A DNA stretch of 53,143 bases from a virus, in IMG/VR virus record IMGVR_UViG_3300046028_008563, positions 1 to 53,143 of that record. One strand, 5' to 3'. This document shows positions 1 to 9,635 of this stretch, in pieces. Numbering within the stretch: position 1 is the first letter of the stretch; each line of letters begins with the position of its first letter. The position numbers and the translations under genes are program-made. A model generated the notes under the pieces. The model was not told where the DNA came from. It saw only the letters and a program-made list of their open reading frames with translations, and searched no databases.

Positions 1-333
1 AGAGCCTACCTGTGCAGCCGCAGCGCGCACGTCATGAGCCTTGATGACCTCAAGACTCGCATCACCAAGGGCTACCCCACCGGGACGCTCGCAGGCTTTG
101 CGCGCAAGCTCAAGCTCGATGACCTCGCCCACATGAGCGACCCCGAGCAGGACAAGGAGCGCCGCGCCCTGCTCGCCGCTGCGATCCTCGCCAAGATCGA
201 GGGCATCGACTCAGGCGACGCACCCGCCGAGGAGCTGGCCCGCCACGCTGCCCCCGCCTCCCCCAAGAAGACCTCCAAGAAGGTCAAGGCGGCGGCGGCT
301 GATGGGGCCGAGGCGCCTGAGGTCCAGTCGTGA
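1..333 (+). CDS. Head-region protein, 3' part of a gene split by the window ends
   Basis: The reading frame is open from base 1, and joined to the segment at 52919-53143 it makes one protein of 142 residues. The ATG at 34 is internal (residue 44 of the joined protein). The C-terminal third is rich in Ala, Pro and Lys, a tail that could touch nucleic acid. The gene lies just after the major capsid protein and before the connector genes, so a small head protein is plausible, but I recognise no family. The next gene starts within its stop region (4-bp GTGA overlap), which suggests translational coupling. Confidence 0.75.
   Translation, partial: RAYLCSRSAHVMSLDDLKTRITKGYPTGTLAGFARKLKLDDLAHMSDPEQDKERRALLAAAILAKIEGIDSGDAPAEELARHAAPASPKKTSKKVKAAAADGAEAPEVQS
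4..129. repeat. Terminal direct repeat, left copy
   Basis: These 126 bases are identical to 53018-53143 at the other end. The first three bases of the window do not match. The overlap means the molecule is circular or terminally redundant, or that an assembler closed the contig with a k-mer overlap. Unit length is then 53014 bp. Confidence 0.95.
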
Positions 334-752
334 GCATCGCCGTCTTTGGTCTCACATGGCAAGACGTCTTGCCTGAGCTGCCCTTTGATACAACCTCGAT
401 CGGCACCACCTCGACGCCCTCATCTGGCGACCTCACGGACTACCTTGAGGATGCGGGGAGCCAGCTCGCAGGCGTGCTGGCCAAGGCGGGCATCTCGCTC
501 ACGGGGCTTGACGACAACACGACGCGCCAGGTGCAAGACGCCTGCAAGGCCTACGCAGCGGCCAAGGCGATGGCGCGGATCGGATACAGCGGGCGCGAGC
601 GCGATGCGCGTCAGGCCCGCTTTGATAAGCTGCTCGCCGACTTCGCTGCCCGTCCCCAGCTGCTCGTGGCGGGGCAAGCCTCGCCGCGCACAAACGTGGA
701 CACCTCGTCAAACAAGACGCCGCGCACCTACGGGCTCGGCTACAAGTGGTGA
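330..752 (+). CDS. Probable head-tail connector/adaptor protein
   Basis: A 140-residue protein starting at a GTG that overlaps the previous stop. The centre is helical, with a run around residues 70-95 that includes DACKAYAAAKAMARIGYSG, followed by a basic segment and an aromatic C-terminus (YGLGYKW). Size, helical character and the position between capsid and tail-completion genes fit gp6-type connector proteins. No signature residue proves this; it is mainly a synteny call. Confidence 0.6.
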   Translation: MSIAVFGLTWQDVLPELPFDTTSIGTTSTPSSGDLTDYLEDAGSQLAGVLAKAGISLTGLDDNTTRQVQDACKAYAAAKAMARIGYSGRERDARQARFDKLLADFAARPQLLVAGQASPRTNVDTSSNKTPRTYGLGYKW

Positions 753-758
753 TGCGCC

Positions 759-1268
759 GTGGCCGACAAGACCCCTGACACGCTCGCCAAGGTGATGCGT
801 GAGCTTGGCGAGCGCATCACCCGCTGGCAGGACACCTCTCCGAAGCTCCACAAGTGGCTGCTGCTGCGCATCAAGCAGCAGATCGAGAGCCAGGGGCAGG
901 CCGAGGGGACGCCGTGGCCAGCGCTTGAGCAGAGCGAGCCGCGGTGGGCGAAGCTCAAGGCAGCGCTCGGCGCGGACCCCCGGCCGCTGCGCTGGAAGCC
1001 TGGTGAACAGGAGCGGCTCGTGCCCTCGCTCATCAACCCGCGCCACCCGCTGCACATCTTCGCGGCCCGCGGCGATGCGCAGGTCTTCGGCACGGCGGTC
1101 CCCTACGCCGCCCGCCACCAAAATGGCACGGGCACCAACCCCTTTGGCGAGCCGATCCCCAGACGCCCGCTCGTGACGCTCTCGGAGCGCTCACGCAGCC
1201 GTCTGGCGCAGCTGCTCGCCATCTACATCGCCCGCGGTCAGACACGCGGCAACCGCTGGGATCAGTGA
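759..1268 (+). CDS. Phage virion morphogenesis / tail completion protein (Mu gpG / P2 gpS-like)
   Basis: 169 residues from a GTG. The C-terminal half has the layout of this family: FGTAVPYAARHQNG (around residues 110-123), then IPRRPLVTLSE, then a helical tail, matching the usual 'G..vpYA..hq.G....PaRpflg' pattern. Family members act at the head-tail joining step. The gene follows the connector candidate and overlaps the next gene by 4 bp, as expected for a head-tail interface operon. Confidence 0.75.
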   Translation: MADKTPDTLAKVMRELGERITRWQDTSPKLHKWLLLRIKQQIESQGQAEGTPWPALEQSEPRWAKLKAALGADPRPLRWKPGEQERLVPSLINPRHPLHIFAARGDAQVFGTAVPYAARHQNGTGTNPFGEPIPRRPLVTLSERSRSRLAQLLAIYIARGQTRGNRWDQ

Positions 1269-1846
1269 CCATGGCGCAGATTAGCATCGCAGAGAGCAGG
1301 CGGCTCGCCCTTGAGCGCGTGCGCACGGTGCTCGCCGCACAGCTCGGCGCCGAGATCACCGCGAGCGTGGTCGCCACCTCGCTCGCGCTGGAGTGTCCCG
1401 CCCCGACTGGTCTGTTCTTGCAGCAGACCATTGACTATACAGCGATCGCACGGGCGCACAGCTGCTTCGTCGTGATCGCCCCCGACGCCCCGCGGCGCAT
1501 CGTGCAAGCCGCGTCGGGTGGGCCGTCCACCTACAAGGCGACGAGTGAGCTCGACGTCGCGATCGCGCTCGCCTACCAGTACCGCCCACAGGTCCCCATC
1601 TCTGTCGGCGGCGTGCCGCTGCAAGCTGATGAGCTGATGCTGCGGCGCGGTGAGGTCTACCTCTCGGCGCTGCTCAACTGCCTGCACAAGTACCTGTGCG
1701 ATCAGGTGGCGGTGCACGACCTGACGCCGATCTCTGACGTCGCCGACGTGATCGCAGAGGACGGCTTCCCGGCGTGGGGTGTCGCCCAGCTCACGCTCAC
1801 GCTCACGCAGCTCCTCGCCATCCCGCAGCGCCGCCCGCTGCCTTGA
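1265..1846 (+). CDS. Unknown structural protein, tail-terminator position
   Basis: 193 residues if translation begins at the GTG at 1265, which overlaps the previous stop; the ATG at 1271 would give a product two residues shorter. The protein is mixed alpha/beta with no transmembrane segment. It sits directly before the tail tube gene, where a tail terminator or a second completion protein is usually encoded. I recognise no motif, so the role is inferred from position. Confidence 0.6.
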   Translation: MTMAQISIAESRRLALERVRTVLAAQLGAEITASVVATSLALECPAPTGLFLQQTIDYTAIARAHSCFVVIAPDAPRRIVQAASGGPSTYKATSELDVAIALAYQYRPQVPISVGGVPLQADELMLRRGEVYLSALLNCLHKYLCDQVAVHDLTPISDVADVIAEDGFPAWGVAQLTLTLTQLLAIPQRRPLP

Positions 1847-1876
1847 CCTTCCCGCTCGCACAAGGAGACCTGATAA

Positions 1877-2974
1877 ATGGCTGACATCTCAGCAAACTAC
1901 AAGCGCATCCTCGCATACTCCGAGGGCACCTATGGCACCGACGCGGTAGAGCCGATCCTCACCACGGCGACAGCGGATATCGTCTGGCAGGACGTCCGCC
2001 AGAATTTTACCATCGCGCCTGTGCGCACGGTGGTGGAGATCGATCGGGCGCGTGGCTCGCAGTCGGGTGTGCCCCACAAGACGATCGCTGACCGGGCGAC
2101 CATCACGGGCGACATCCCGCTGTCAGGCTGGATCAGCGGCGACGCTGGCGAGGAGATGCCTTACTATGCGTGGGCGCTCAAGGCGTGCGGCATGAGCGAG
2201 ACGATCGTGTCTGCGACCTCTGCGACCTATCGCCCCTCGACCGCCCAGCAGGCAGGCGCCACGATCTACCTCTACACGCGCAACCTCGACGACAACAACT
2301 GGCGCCTCCAGTACACGACGGGCGTGCGCGGGTCGGCGAACTTCCAGTTCGCCTTGAACCAGGAGGCGTTCTTCTCGTTCAACGGGACGGGGCGCTACAC
2401 CGAGGAGATCAGCGACGCGGCGGCCTTCATCGGCGCGAGCACGGGTGCAGCGGCCCTCTTGAAGGATGGGTCCACGGCGGTCACAGCGCGCTCGGGCGGC
2501 GGCACCGAAGCCTACGCCAACAAGAGCCCGATCATGTGCACCAACATGACGGTCACGGTCGGCGGCAACACCTACTGCGTCAGCGCCTTGAACCTCGACC
2601 TGAACTGGACGCAGGACGTCAAGCAGTGCATGGGCGCAGCCGCCAACGTGCGCAACGTCTACCTCACCCGCGCCGCGGCCCAGCGCATCGCCGGGAGCTT
2701 CGACCTGCTCGACGGCGCCACGGCGCATGATCAGGTCGTGGACAGCTTCGTCAGCGGGGCGGAGCTCGCCTTCTCGATCGTGCTCACCGAGGGCACTGGC
2801 GCGACGGGTTCGGCTCGCATCACCATCTCGGGCTCAAAGCTCCAGATCGGCGCCTACTCCCGCGGCGCCGAGGGCGGCATCCAGAACCTCACCGTCCCCT
2901 TCTTCCTCAACGGCGGGTGGGGTGACCTCACGCAAGATGACGATTTCTCAATCGTTTATGATGAGGTGCCCTGA
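1877..2974 (+). CDS. Major tail tube protein
   Basis: 365 residues, starting at an ATG preceded by AAGGAG. The N-terminus (ADISANYKRILAYSEGTYGTDAV) has the 'i..k.E.tyGtda.pt' style common in tube proteins. The rest is beta-rich with a segment like SGWISGDAGEEMPYYAWALKACG, also typical. It precedes the two short genes and the tape measure, the standard order in siphoviruses. At 365 residues it is longer than many tube proteins, so an extra surface domain is possible. Confidence 0.82.
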   Translation: MADISANYKRILAYSEGTYGTDAVEPILTTATADIVWQDVRQNFTIAPVRTVVEIDRARGSQSGVPHKTIADRATITGDIPLSGWISGDAGEEMPYYAWALKACGMSETIVSATSATYRPSTAQQAGATIYLYTRNLDDNNWRLQYTTGVRGSANFQFALNQEAFFSFNGTGRYTEEISDAAAFIGASTGAAALLKDGSTAVTARSGGGTEAYANKSPIMCTNMTVTVGGNTYCVSALNLDLNWTQDVKQCMGAAANVRNVYLTRAAAQRIAGSFDLLDGATAHDQVVDSFVSGAELAFSIVLTEGTGATGSARITISGSKLQIGAYSRGAEGGIQNLTVPFFLNGGWGDLTQDDDFSIVYDEVP

Positions 2975-3590
2975 TCCATGGCGGCAGGCGGCGGGCGTGG
3001 TGTGGTGGGCGCTGCCGCCCGTGGAGGCTCAGGACGTGCTTGAGCTCATCGCCACGGGCGGCGCGCTGCTGCCTCCCCGCGCCGACCGCCTGACCGCGTG
3101 GCTCGCCGCCCGCATCGTCGAGGTGGAGGGGGTGGAGGGCGAGGGCGGGGCGCCGCTTGCGTGGGGCGACATCCCCATCTGGCGACGTCCCCGCGTGCTT
3201 GATCTGCTGCTCACATGGGGCGAGCAGCAGCAGCTCGCCCACCACCTGCTCGCCTCCGTCTCACTCACCCGCGAGGCCCATGGGGCGCTCACGGCGGCGT
3301 GTCGTGTCCTGTGGGATGGCGGGTGTGAGTGTCCTGTCTGCAAGGGTGAGGCAGGCCCGGCGCACATCCCCTGCCGCTACACCCCGCCCCAGCGGGCAGC
3401 GCTCGCCCAGCTCCTCGCCCACACCCCACAGCTTGATCAGCCCGACCTGTCCGCGCCGTGGTGGCTCTGGCAGATGAGCGCGATCTGGCGACACAGCAAG
3501 ACAGCCAAACAGGCAGACGCCCGCAAGCAGCGCCAGGAGCGCGAGCGCGTGCGTGACCGCCTCTCTCAGCTCGGACTGGTGCCACAATGA
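2958..3590 (+). CDS. Cysteine-containing protein in tail-chaperone position
   Basis: 210 residues from the tandem ATGs at 2958/2961, which overlap the end of the tube gene; the reading frame stays open further upstream but only inside that gene. A CxCPxC cluster around residues 117-122 and another Cys near residue 133 could bind a metal. The C-terminus is highly charged. It lies between tube and tape measure, where tail assembly chaperones are encoded, and overlaps the next gene as ATGA. No G/GT-type slippery site was found. Start choice is moderately uncertain. Confidence 0.6.
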   Translation: MMRCPDPWRQAAGVVWWALPPVEAQDVLELIATGGALLPPRADRLTAWLAARIVEVEGVEGEGGAPLAWGDIPIWRRPRVLDLLLTWGEQQQLAHHLLASVSLTREAHGALTAACRVLWDGGCECPVCKGEAGPAHIPCRYTPPQRAALAQLLAHTPQLDQPDLSAPWWLWQMSAIWRHSKTAKQADARKQRQERERVRDRLSQLGLVPQ

Positions 3591-4036
3591 TGAAGTTTTA
3601 CGGTGATGGTGTCTGGCTCAAGGTCCGCGTCCACGGCTCGCTCGTCAAGCTCAAGCGGCCCGCGGGCTCTCAGATCGCCTCGCTCGCGGACCGCGTGCCA
3701 AATGTCATGCGGGCCACCCGCATCGCAGCCGAGGCCCGCGCCGAGGATGCACAGGACATCAAGGTGGCGGTGCCTGCCGAGGAGATCCGCGAGGTGTGCG
3801 CCCTGCTCGCCGACCTGACCCTTGAGGTCGAGGGGCTTGACTGGGCAGGGCTTGACGCCGCCGCCCGTGAGCGCTGCTGGGACGAGCAGGGCGCCTCTCA
3901 GGTCTTCCGCACCTTCGGGCTCGTCTTCGGCGCGCACCTCGTGCCTGCCGCGGTCGAGGCGATCAACGCGACCTGTGACCCGATCCAGCCAGCCGCTGCC
4001 CCTGTGAAGAAGTCTCGCACCAACAAGAAGGTCTGA
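3587..4036 (+). CDS. Probable tail assembly chaperone-like protein
   Basis: 149 residues, ATGA-coupled to the upstream gene and ending one base before the tape measure gene. The mostly helical acidic body and Lys-rich C-terminus (KKSRTNKKV) resemble small proteins encoded just before tape measures. The central part contains AEEIREVCALLADLTLEVEGL. I see no frameshift product. The assignment rests on position. Confidence 0.55.
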   Translation: MMKFYGDGVWLKVRVHGSLVKLKRPAGSQIASLADRVPNVMRATRIAAEARAEDAQDIKVAVPAEEIREVCALLADLTLEVEGLDWAGLDAAARERCWDEQGASQVFRTFGLVFGAHLVPAAVEAINATCDPIQPAAAPVKKSRTNKKV

Positions 4037-4037
4037 C

Positions 4038-6485
4038 ATGTCAGCCGCCGAGCAGGTCGTCATCATCATCCGCGTCAAGGACGACGCCGCGACAGACGCG
4101 CTCGCACGCGCCGCCGAGGAGGCAGAGCGTCTGGGCAAGGCGAGCGAGGGGGCAGGCAAGGCGACCGAGGAGGCGGGCGGCAAGTCTGACCGCTGGGCGA
4201 CCGTGCTCACCGGGCTCTCAAGCGGCCTTGAGCTGGCCCGCTCCGCTGCGGCGCTCGCCGCGTCTGCGATCACTGGCGTCGCTGGTGCGATCTCTGGCGC
4301 CGTGGAGGCGTACCGCGAGCAGGAGGGCGCGAACCGCCTGCTGATCGAGTCGCTCTCAAGGGCGGGGCTGCAAGGTGAGGCGCTTGAGACCCGCTTTGAT
4401 ACCCTGGCGGCGGCGGCGGCAGACTTCGCGGACCGCACAGCCTTCGGCGATGAGGCGATCTTTGCGGGCCTCTCCAAGTATATCCAGCTCACGGGGCAAG
4501 CAGAGGTCACCACCAAGGATCTCTCGATCATCCTCGGCATCGCTGCCCGCCAGCAGATCGAGGCCAAGGATGCCGCCGACCTGTACGGCAAGGCGATCAA
4601 GGGCGACATCGGCCCCCTGATCGATCTCGTCGCGATCACCAAGGATCAGGAGGCGGTGCTTGAGGCGATCCCCACCTCGGCGGGCAAGGCGGCGGCTGCA
4701 CAGAAGCTCCTCGCGGAGAGCTATGCGGGTGCGGCGGAGGGCGGCAACGCCAACTTTCAGAGCCTCAAAAACCTGACAGACGCGACGGGTGAGCTGACGC
4801 AGAAGGTCGGTGAGGTCATCGTCGAGTCGGGCCTCTTTCAGGCTGTCTTGCAGCCGCTCACCAAGGCGCTGCGTCTGGTCGAGGGGATGGTCGAGGAGAA
4901 CAAGGAGGGGCTCCAAGGCCTGATCCTTGACGGGCTGGACATGGCGATCGATGCCGTCCAGTCGTTCAGCATCACGCTCGCACAGAACGCCGATTTTATC
5001 GCAGGTGTCGTGACGGTCGTGCGCCTCGGCGTCAACGCCTTCCGCGCCATGTTCGACATTATCACCGCCGTCAACAAGGTGGTGTTCGCCTTCGTTACGG
5101 GTGCGCTGACTGGTGTGGTCGAGGGCTTGAGCCAGCTTATCAACCTCGCCGCGCTCGCCGCCGAGAAGGTAGACGAGGATCTTGCAGTGTCGCTGCGCGG
5201 TGCGTCTGCCGCAGCGGGCGAGATCAGCGAGCGGCTCGCGGGGCTCTCGCTTGGTGCGCTGGAGGGGGCGGCTGAGAATATCGGGGATCTTGGGCAGGTC
5301 TGGGAGAACGTCGGCGAGGCGCTCGATGACACGCTCCCGATCTCCAACAAGCTCGCCGCCGCCTTCGGTGAGGTCGGCACACAGGCCGCGAGGAGCCGTC
5401 TGCAGGTGCAAGAGCTGCGCAAGGAGATCGGCAAGGAGCAGGGGGGCGACGGCAAGAAGAAGCCACCACCCCGCCCGCCCGCCTCGGTGGACGGCGCGGC
5501 CAAGGCCGAGGAGGCGCGCAAGAAGCGCTTTGAGGAGCAGCTCGCAGGCATCCGGCTCGCTGCGCTGGAGACAGAGGACAAGCGGGCGCAGGCCCAGCTC
5601 GAGCTCAACGCCAAGCTCCTTGAGATCGAGCGCGACAGGCTGGAGGGCAACAGCCGCCTGCTCGCGACCGCCGAGGCGACGGTTGCCTACAAGCAGCAAA
5701 TCGCCACGCTGGAGCGCGAGGCCGCCGAGGCTGCGACCAGGGCCGCCGAGGAGGAGAAGAAGCGTCAGGAGGAGGCGCTGCGCACGCTCGCCGCGAGGAT
5801 CGAGCAGGAGCAGGCGTTGAATGACGCCATCACCTCCCAGCTTGACAGCTTCGCCACGTCGGGCGGCACGCTCGGGCGCGTGGCGGCTGGCGCGGCGCGG
5901 CTCAATGAAGTGCTCGGCAAGAGCGTCACCATCAGCCGCAACCTTGAGGCGGGGCTGATCGGCGGCGCCGAGGCAGCACAACAGGCGATCGGCGTCGCGG
6001 GCGGGGCGGCTGTCACGTTTGCCTCCCAGCTCGGCGCCTCCGCGTCGGAGCAGGCGGGCATCCTCGCGCTCTTTGAGGGTGCGGCGGCGCTCGCGAGCTT
6101 CGCCGTGGGCGACCTGCGCGGCGGCGCCCAGCACGCCGCCGCCGCCGCCCTGTATGGGGTGGTCGCAGGGACAGGGGCCGCCGCTGCGTCAGGCCCCTCT
6201 GGTGGCAGCGCTGGTGCCTCGACAGGTGGCGGCGCGGGCAACGCGTCGGGTGCGTCTGGGGAGGACGGTGCGCGACGTGGGGCGCAGGTGCTCGCCGAGG
6301 AGATCGCATCAGCGATGGGTGAGTCGTCGGCGCCCATCGTCATCAACTACGACCAGCGGGGGAGCTTCCTCGTGGACAGCCCGGCAGGTCAAAGGATGCT
6401 GTTCAATGCGGCGGCAGGCGGCGGCCGACAGGTCGGCGTGGACCTCGAAGACCTCAAGGCGAGCAGACAGGGGAGGCGAGTATGA
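4038..6485 (+). CDS. Tail tape measure protein
   Basis: 815 residues, the longest gene of the tail assembly block and directly after the chaperone-position genes. It is Ala-, Glu- and Gln-rich, with long heptad-like helices (about residues 15-45 and 480-610), hydrophobic stretches near residues 68-95 and 330-380, and a Gly/Ser/Ala-rich zone near 715-740. Such proteins set tail length; the family rule of about 1.5 angstrom per residue would predict a tail somewhat over 100 nm. ATGA overlap with the next gene. Confidence 0.88.
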   Translation: MSAAEQVVIIIRVKDDAATDALARAAEEAERLGKASEGAGKATEEAGGKSDRWATVLTGLSSGLELARSAAALAASAITGVAGAISGAVEAYREQEGANRLLIESLSRAGLQGEALETRFDTLAAAAADFADRTAFGDEAIFAGLSKYIQLTGQAEVTTKDLSIILGIAARQQIEAKDAADLYGKAIKGDIGPLIDLVAITKDQEAVLEAIPTSAGKAAAAQKLLAESYAGAAEGGNANFQSLKNLTDATGELTQKVGEVIVESGLFQAVLQPLTKALRLVEGMVEENKEGLQGLILDGLDMAIDAVQSFSITLAQNADFIAGVVTVVRLGVNAFRAMFDIITAVNKVVFAFVTGALTGVVEGLSQLINLAALAAEKVDEDLAVSLRGASAAAGEISERLAGLSLGALEGAAENIGDLGQVWENVGEALDDTLPISNKLAAAFGEVGTQAARSRLQVQELRKEIGKEQGGDGKKKPPPRPPASVDGAAKAEEARKKRFEEQLAGIRLAALETEDKRAQAQLELNAKLLEIERDRLEGNSRLLATAEATVAYKQQIATLEREAAEAATRAAEEEKKRQEEALRTLAARIEQEQALNDAITSQLDSFATSGGTLGRVAAGAARLNEVLGKSVTISRNLEAGLIGGAEAAQQAIGVAGGAAVTFASQLGASASEQAGILALFEGAAALASFAVGDLRGGAQHAAAAALYGVVAGTGAAAASGPSGGSAGASTGGGAGNASGASGEDGARRGAQVLAEEIASAMGESSAPIVINYDQRGSFLVDSPAGQRMLFNAAAGGGRQVGVDLEDLKASRQGRRV

Positions 6486-7399
6486 CCAGCTATCGACAGG
6501 GACAGGACGTCTGGCTCTACCCCGTGGTGGTGCCCACGAGCTGCAGCATCGCGTGGACCGAGACGGCAGGCGATCAGGTGGCATCAGTGCCCGCTGGCAC
6601 CTATTGGGCCTACGCGGGGGCGACCCTGCCGGGATACCCCTCGCTGCTCAACGCGCTCGCGGCTGCGATGAGCGCGGCGAGCGCGTTTGCGGGTGACGTC
6701 GTGACGTACTCGTCGCGTGCCCTCACGCCCATACACTCCCCGGAGCAGACATGGGCAGGCATCGCGCTCGTGGGCAGCTCAGCTGACTTCCTGTCGCTGG
6801 ACCTCGACAACACCCACGAGCTGCTGCGCAAGGTCTTGGGCTTTGACGCCGCGCTCACCGCGACCATCTCCACGGTGGTCGGCACCACGAGCGCTCGCCG
6901 CGAGGTGCAAGGGCGCTTTACGAGGTGGGGCGCGTGGCTCTCCCCGGCGCCCGCGTCAAGCAGGATGCGCTCGCCCCGCCGCCTCATCGAGTGGGCCACT
7001 GAATACACCGAGCGCGATGATGCGTATGCGGTGGATCACGGCGACAGGTCCACCCGCGAGTGGGTCTATGAGTGGATCCTCGGCGGCCATGTCTTCTCGG
7101 CGCTGGCGCTGGATATCCAGTACGCCGACGCCGCGGGGCTCGCCGTGGGCGACGTCTACAACGCGTTTGAGGACGTGTGGCGGGCGCTCGCGCAGCTCGA
7201 TGAGGTTGTAGTGATCCACCACAACGAGGGCGACGCGGTGGATCTCGCGGTCATCACCCACGCCTACGACGTGGTGCGGCTCGCGAACCGGGACCAGGCG
7301 CGAGACTTCCGCCGCGTGGCAGAGCTGCTGCGCACCGCGGGCGAGTATTACAAGCTGACGGTCGAGTGTGCGATAAGGGTGAGCGGCGATGGCTACTAA
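6482..7399 (+). CDS. Distal tail protein candidate
   Basis: 305 residues, coupled to the tape measure stop. The N-terminus is beta-rich with Trp and Tyr (YRQGQDVWLYPVVVP); the rest is mixed. No transmembrane segment or catalytic motif. The gene after the tape measure in siphoviruses usually encodes a distal tail (Dit-like) protein, but the sequence is not recognisably Dit. The next start codon lies inside its last codons. Confidence 0.6.
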   Translation: MTSYRQGQDVWLYPVVVPTSCSIAWTETAGDQVASVPAGTYWAYAGATLPGYPSLLNALAAAMSAASAFAGDVVTYSSRALTPIHSPEQTWAGIALVGSSADFLSLDLDNTHELLRKVLGFDAALTATISTVVGTTSARREVQGRFTRWGAWLSPAPASSRMRSPRRLIEWATEYTERDDAYAVDHGDRSTREWVYEWILGGHVFSALALDIQYADAAGLAVGDVYNAFEDVWRALAQLDEVVVIHHNEGDAVDLAVITHAYDVVRLANRDQARDFRRVAELLRTAGEYYKLTVECAIRVSGDGY

Positions 7400-9635
7400 G
7401 CGCGTGCTGATCGGCTTCCAGTTCGAGGGCGTGGGGCTCGATACGGACAAGGCAGGCGGCCTGTGCGTCTCGTGGGGCCGCTGGTCCCCGCATGCCAGCT
7501 CCGCTCTGGAGTGGGTGGAGGCGCTCGCGAGCTTACCCGCCGCGGTGTCCACGGAGGTCAACCCGTATACTGGCGACTGGAGCACCTCATCCTTTAGCGT
7601 CCAGCTCCTCGCGAGCGACCGGCTGGCGCGGCTGTTCCTCTCCGACCAGCGCCGGGCGCAGGGCGCGTTGACCGTCGCGATCGGGGCGGGTACCACGTCC
7701 GGGATCTCGGTCGGCCTCACCACGCTCGCAGGGCAGGTGATCTGGGTTGACGATGAGGCGATCCTGCTCGGCGAGCACACCTCCGGCGGCGCCTACGTCG
7801 ACTGCGTGCGCGGCTTCTGGGGCAGCTCGGCGGTGAGCCATGCGCTCGGCGCGCTCGTCTACACGCGCATCCCCCAGTGGCAGATGCGGCTCGTGCGGCT
7901 CATCGAGCATGACGTGGACACGGGCACCGAGCGGGTGCGCTGGCGTGGGCTGGTGCGCGACATCGACATGGACCGGGGGATGATCACCGTGTCGTGTGAT
8001 GAGTACCTCGCGGCGCTGACGCGGGCCTCCGTCAACCGCAGCGCTCGCGATCTGGCGCAGGGCGCGGGGCTCAGATGGGAGGTGCGCCCGGCCTCGGTGG
8101 TGCTGCGCGGCGCGTCTGCCATCGCGGCGCCGAGCAGCGTGGCGCAGGGCACTGGCTCGCTCCTGTACGTCGAGGCGGAGGGCTACATCTCCTCGATTGA
8201 GCAGGTCACGCTGGAGGGCGGCGCGCCCCTGTTTGTGGACCAGTGGAGCTACGGGCGGCGTCCCGAGGCGACCGATGGGGACACCTACAGCGGCTCGCTC
8301 TGGGAGGTGCTGGTGCTCCCCGACACGCTGGATGGGCTTGTCACCGCCTACCCCCACGCCCACCCGCTGACCTGTGCGCTGGCGCTGCTGACCTCATCGG
8401 GCACTGGCTCGCTCGGCGACTTCGACGCGCTCGGCGTCGCGTGGGGCTTGGGGCTCGACGTGGTGGACCTCGCGTCATGGACCGCGGAGATCGAGCGGAC
8501 GCCCTACCTCGCGATCGATCATCTCGTGCTGGGCGCAGGCGGCGAGGCGGTCAACGCCCTGCAGGTCGTGCAAGACACCCTGCTGCGCCCCTTCGGGTAC
8601 TTCTTGGCCGTGACGATCGAGGGTCTCCTCTCGATCGCAAGACTCGGCCTGCCCACCCTTGCTGCGCAGGCGGCGGCGGGCAGCGGCGCGAGCGTCTACC
8701 CTGACGGTCCGCTCGTGCTGGAGCGGGCGCTCGGAGAGCAGGCGCTGGAGGTGTCCGCGCAGGTCGGCGGCACGCCCGGCACAGGTGATGGGCGCTCGGT
8801 GCTGCTGCGCGAGCCGAACAGCTACACGCGCCGCTCCCAGCTCGGCGACGCCCGCCGCCTCTCCTACGACCTCCAGGCGATCAGCCCGCGGCGCCTCTCC
8901 ACGCTCCGGCGCGGCGGTGGCGCGCTCGTCTCCGCGCTCGCCTCGCTGCTCTCGCTGGGGCTCGACACCGTGCCTCGGCTGCGCGTGCGGATCGCTGACC
9001 ACACGGTCACGGGCACCGCAGCGCCAGACCTCGGCGCGTGGGTGACGCTTGCAGACCTTGGACCGCTGCAAGACGCGTGGCTCGTGAACGCAGATGGCGA
9101 GCGGGTGAGCGATGTGACAGGCCCGTCGTGGATCGGGATGGTCACAGGCCGCGCATGGGATCTCTCAGACCACAGCTACACGCTCACGCTGCTGCTGCTC
9201 GGTTACCGCGTCGGCGCCTACGTCCGCGAGCGTGCGCCCGCGGCGGTGGTGTTCAGCTACAACGCAGGCACGCTCACCATCGTAACGGAGGACAGCATCT
9301 TTGGCGGCGACCCGTATGACGCCACAGCGTTCACGGTGGGTGATGAGGTCGCGCTGTACGAGCGGGATGGCAGGCTCGCGAGCTTCGACGTCAGGACGGT
9401 GACATCGGTGAGCTTCAACGCCATCACCATCTCGTCAGCCTTCAGTTCTGCACCCTCGGCAGGTCGCGTGCTGGGCCTGCCATACTCCAACGAGTTCGCC
9501 AACACCTCCCGCTACCCCGCGACGCCGAGGCCCTACGCTGCGATCGCAGACGTGGGCGAGGGGATCATCGAGGAGCTGGACGGCTCCAACAGCCCGCCCG
9601 ACATCTACGGCTCGTCAGTCTATGGAGGTGTGTAA
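7389..9635 (+). CDS. Tail hub / tail-associated protein
   Basis: 748 residues, starting 11 bp before the end of the upstream gene. It is beta-rich throughout, with repeated Gly/aromatic patterns such as the HTSGGAYVDCVRGFWGSSA region near residue 135. Size and position (second gene after the tape measure) suit a tail hub or baseplate protein that binds the fibres. No lysozyme or peptidase motif was seen. The function is inferred from synteny. Confidence 0.65.
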   Translation: MATKRVLIGFQFEGVGLDTDKAGGLCVSWGRWSPHASSALEWVEALASLPAAVSTEVNPYTGDWSTSSFSVQLLASDRLARLFLSDQRRAQGALTVAIGAGTTSGISVGLTTLAGQVIWVDDEAILLGEHTSGGAYVDCVRGFWGSSAVSHALGALVYTRIPQWQMRLVRLIEHDVDTGTERVRWRGLVRDIDMDRGMITVSCDEYLAALTRASVNRSARDLAQGAGLRWEVRPASVVLRGASAIAAPSSVAQGTGSLLYVEAEGYISSIEQVTLEGGAPLFVDQWSYGRRPEATDGDTYSGSLWEVLVLPDTLDGLVTAYPHAHPLTCALALLTSSGTGSLGDFDALGVAWGLGLDVVDLASWTAEIERTPYLAIDHLVLGAGGEAVNALQVVQDTLLRPFGYFLAVTIEGLLSIARLGLPTLAAQAAAGSGASVYPDGPLVLERALGEQALEVSAQVGGTPGTGDGRSVLLREPNSYTRRSQLGDARRLSYDLQAISPRRLSTLRRGGGALVSALASLLSLGLDTVPRLRVRIADHTVTGTAAPDLGAWVTLADLGPLQDAWLVNADGERVSDVTGPSWIGMVTGRAWDLSDHSYTLTLLLLGYRVGAYVRERAPAAVVFSYNAGTLTIVTEDSIFGGDPYDATAFTVGDEVALYERDGRLASFDVRTVTSVSFNAITISSAFSSAPSAGRVLGLPYSNEFANTSRYPATPRPYAAIADVGEGIIEELDGSNSPPDIYGSSVYGGV

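Noticed and set aside
2727-2957. Upstream extension of the tail-chaperone-position gene
   Set aside because: It would lie fully within the tube gene; translation from 2958 at its end fits the usual overlap.
3500-4036. Programmed frameshift in the tail chaperone genes
   Set aside because: No clear X-XXY-YYZ slippery run or long out-of-frame extension was found; genes are joined by a simple ATGA.
4356-6134. 592-codon open frame on the reverse strand over the tape measure gene
   Set aside because: High-GC DNA leaves the opposite frame open; the plus-strand protein has tape measure features and operon overlaps, the reverse frame does not.
8475-9071. Reverse frame inside the tail hub gene
   Set aside because: No start signal and only antisense composition.
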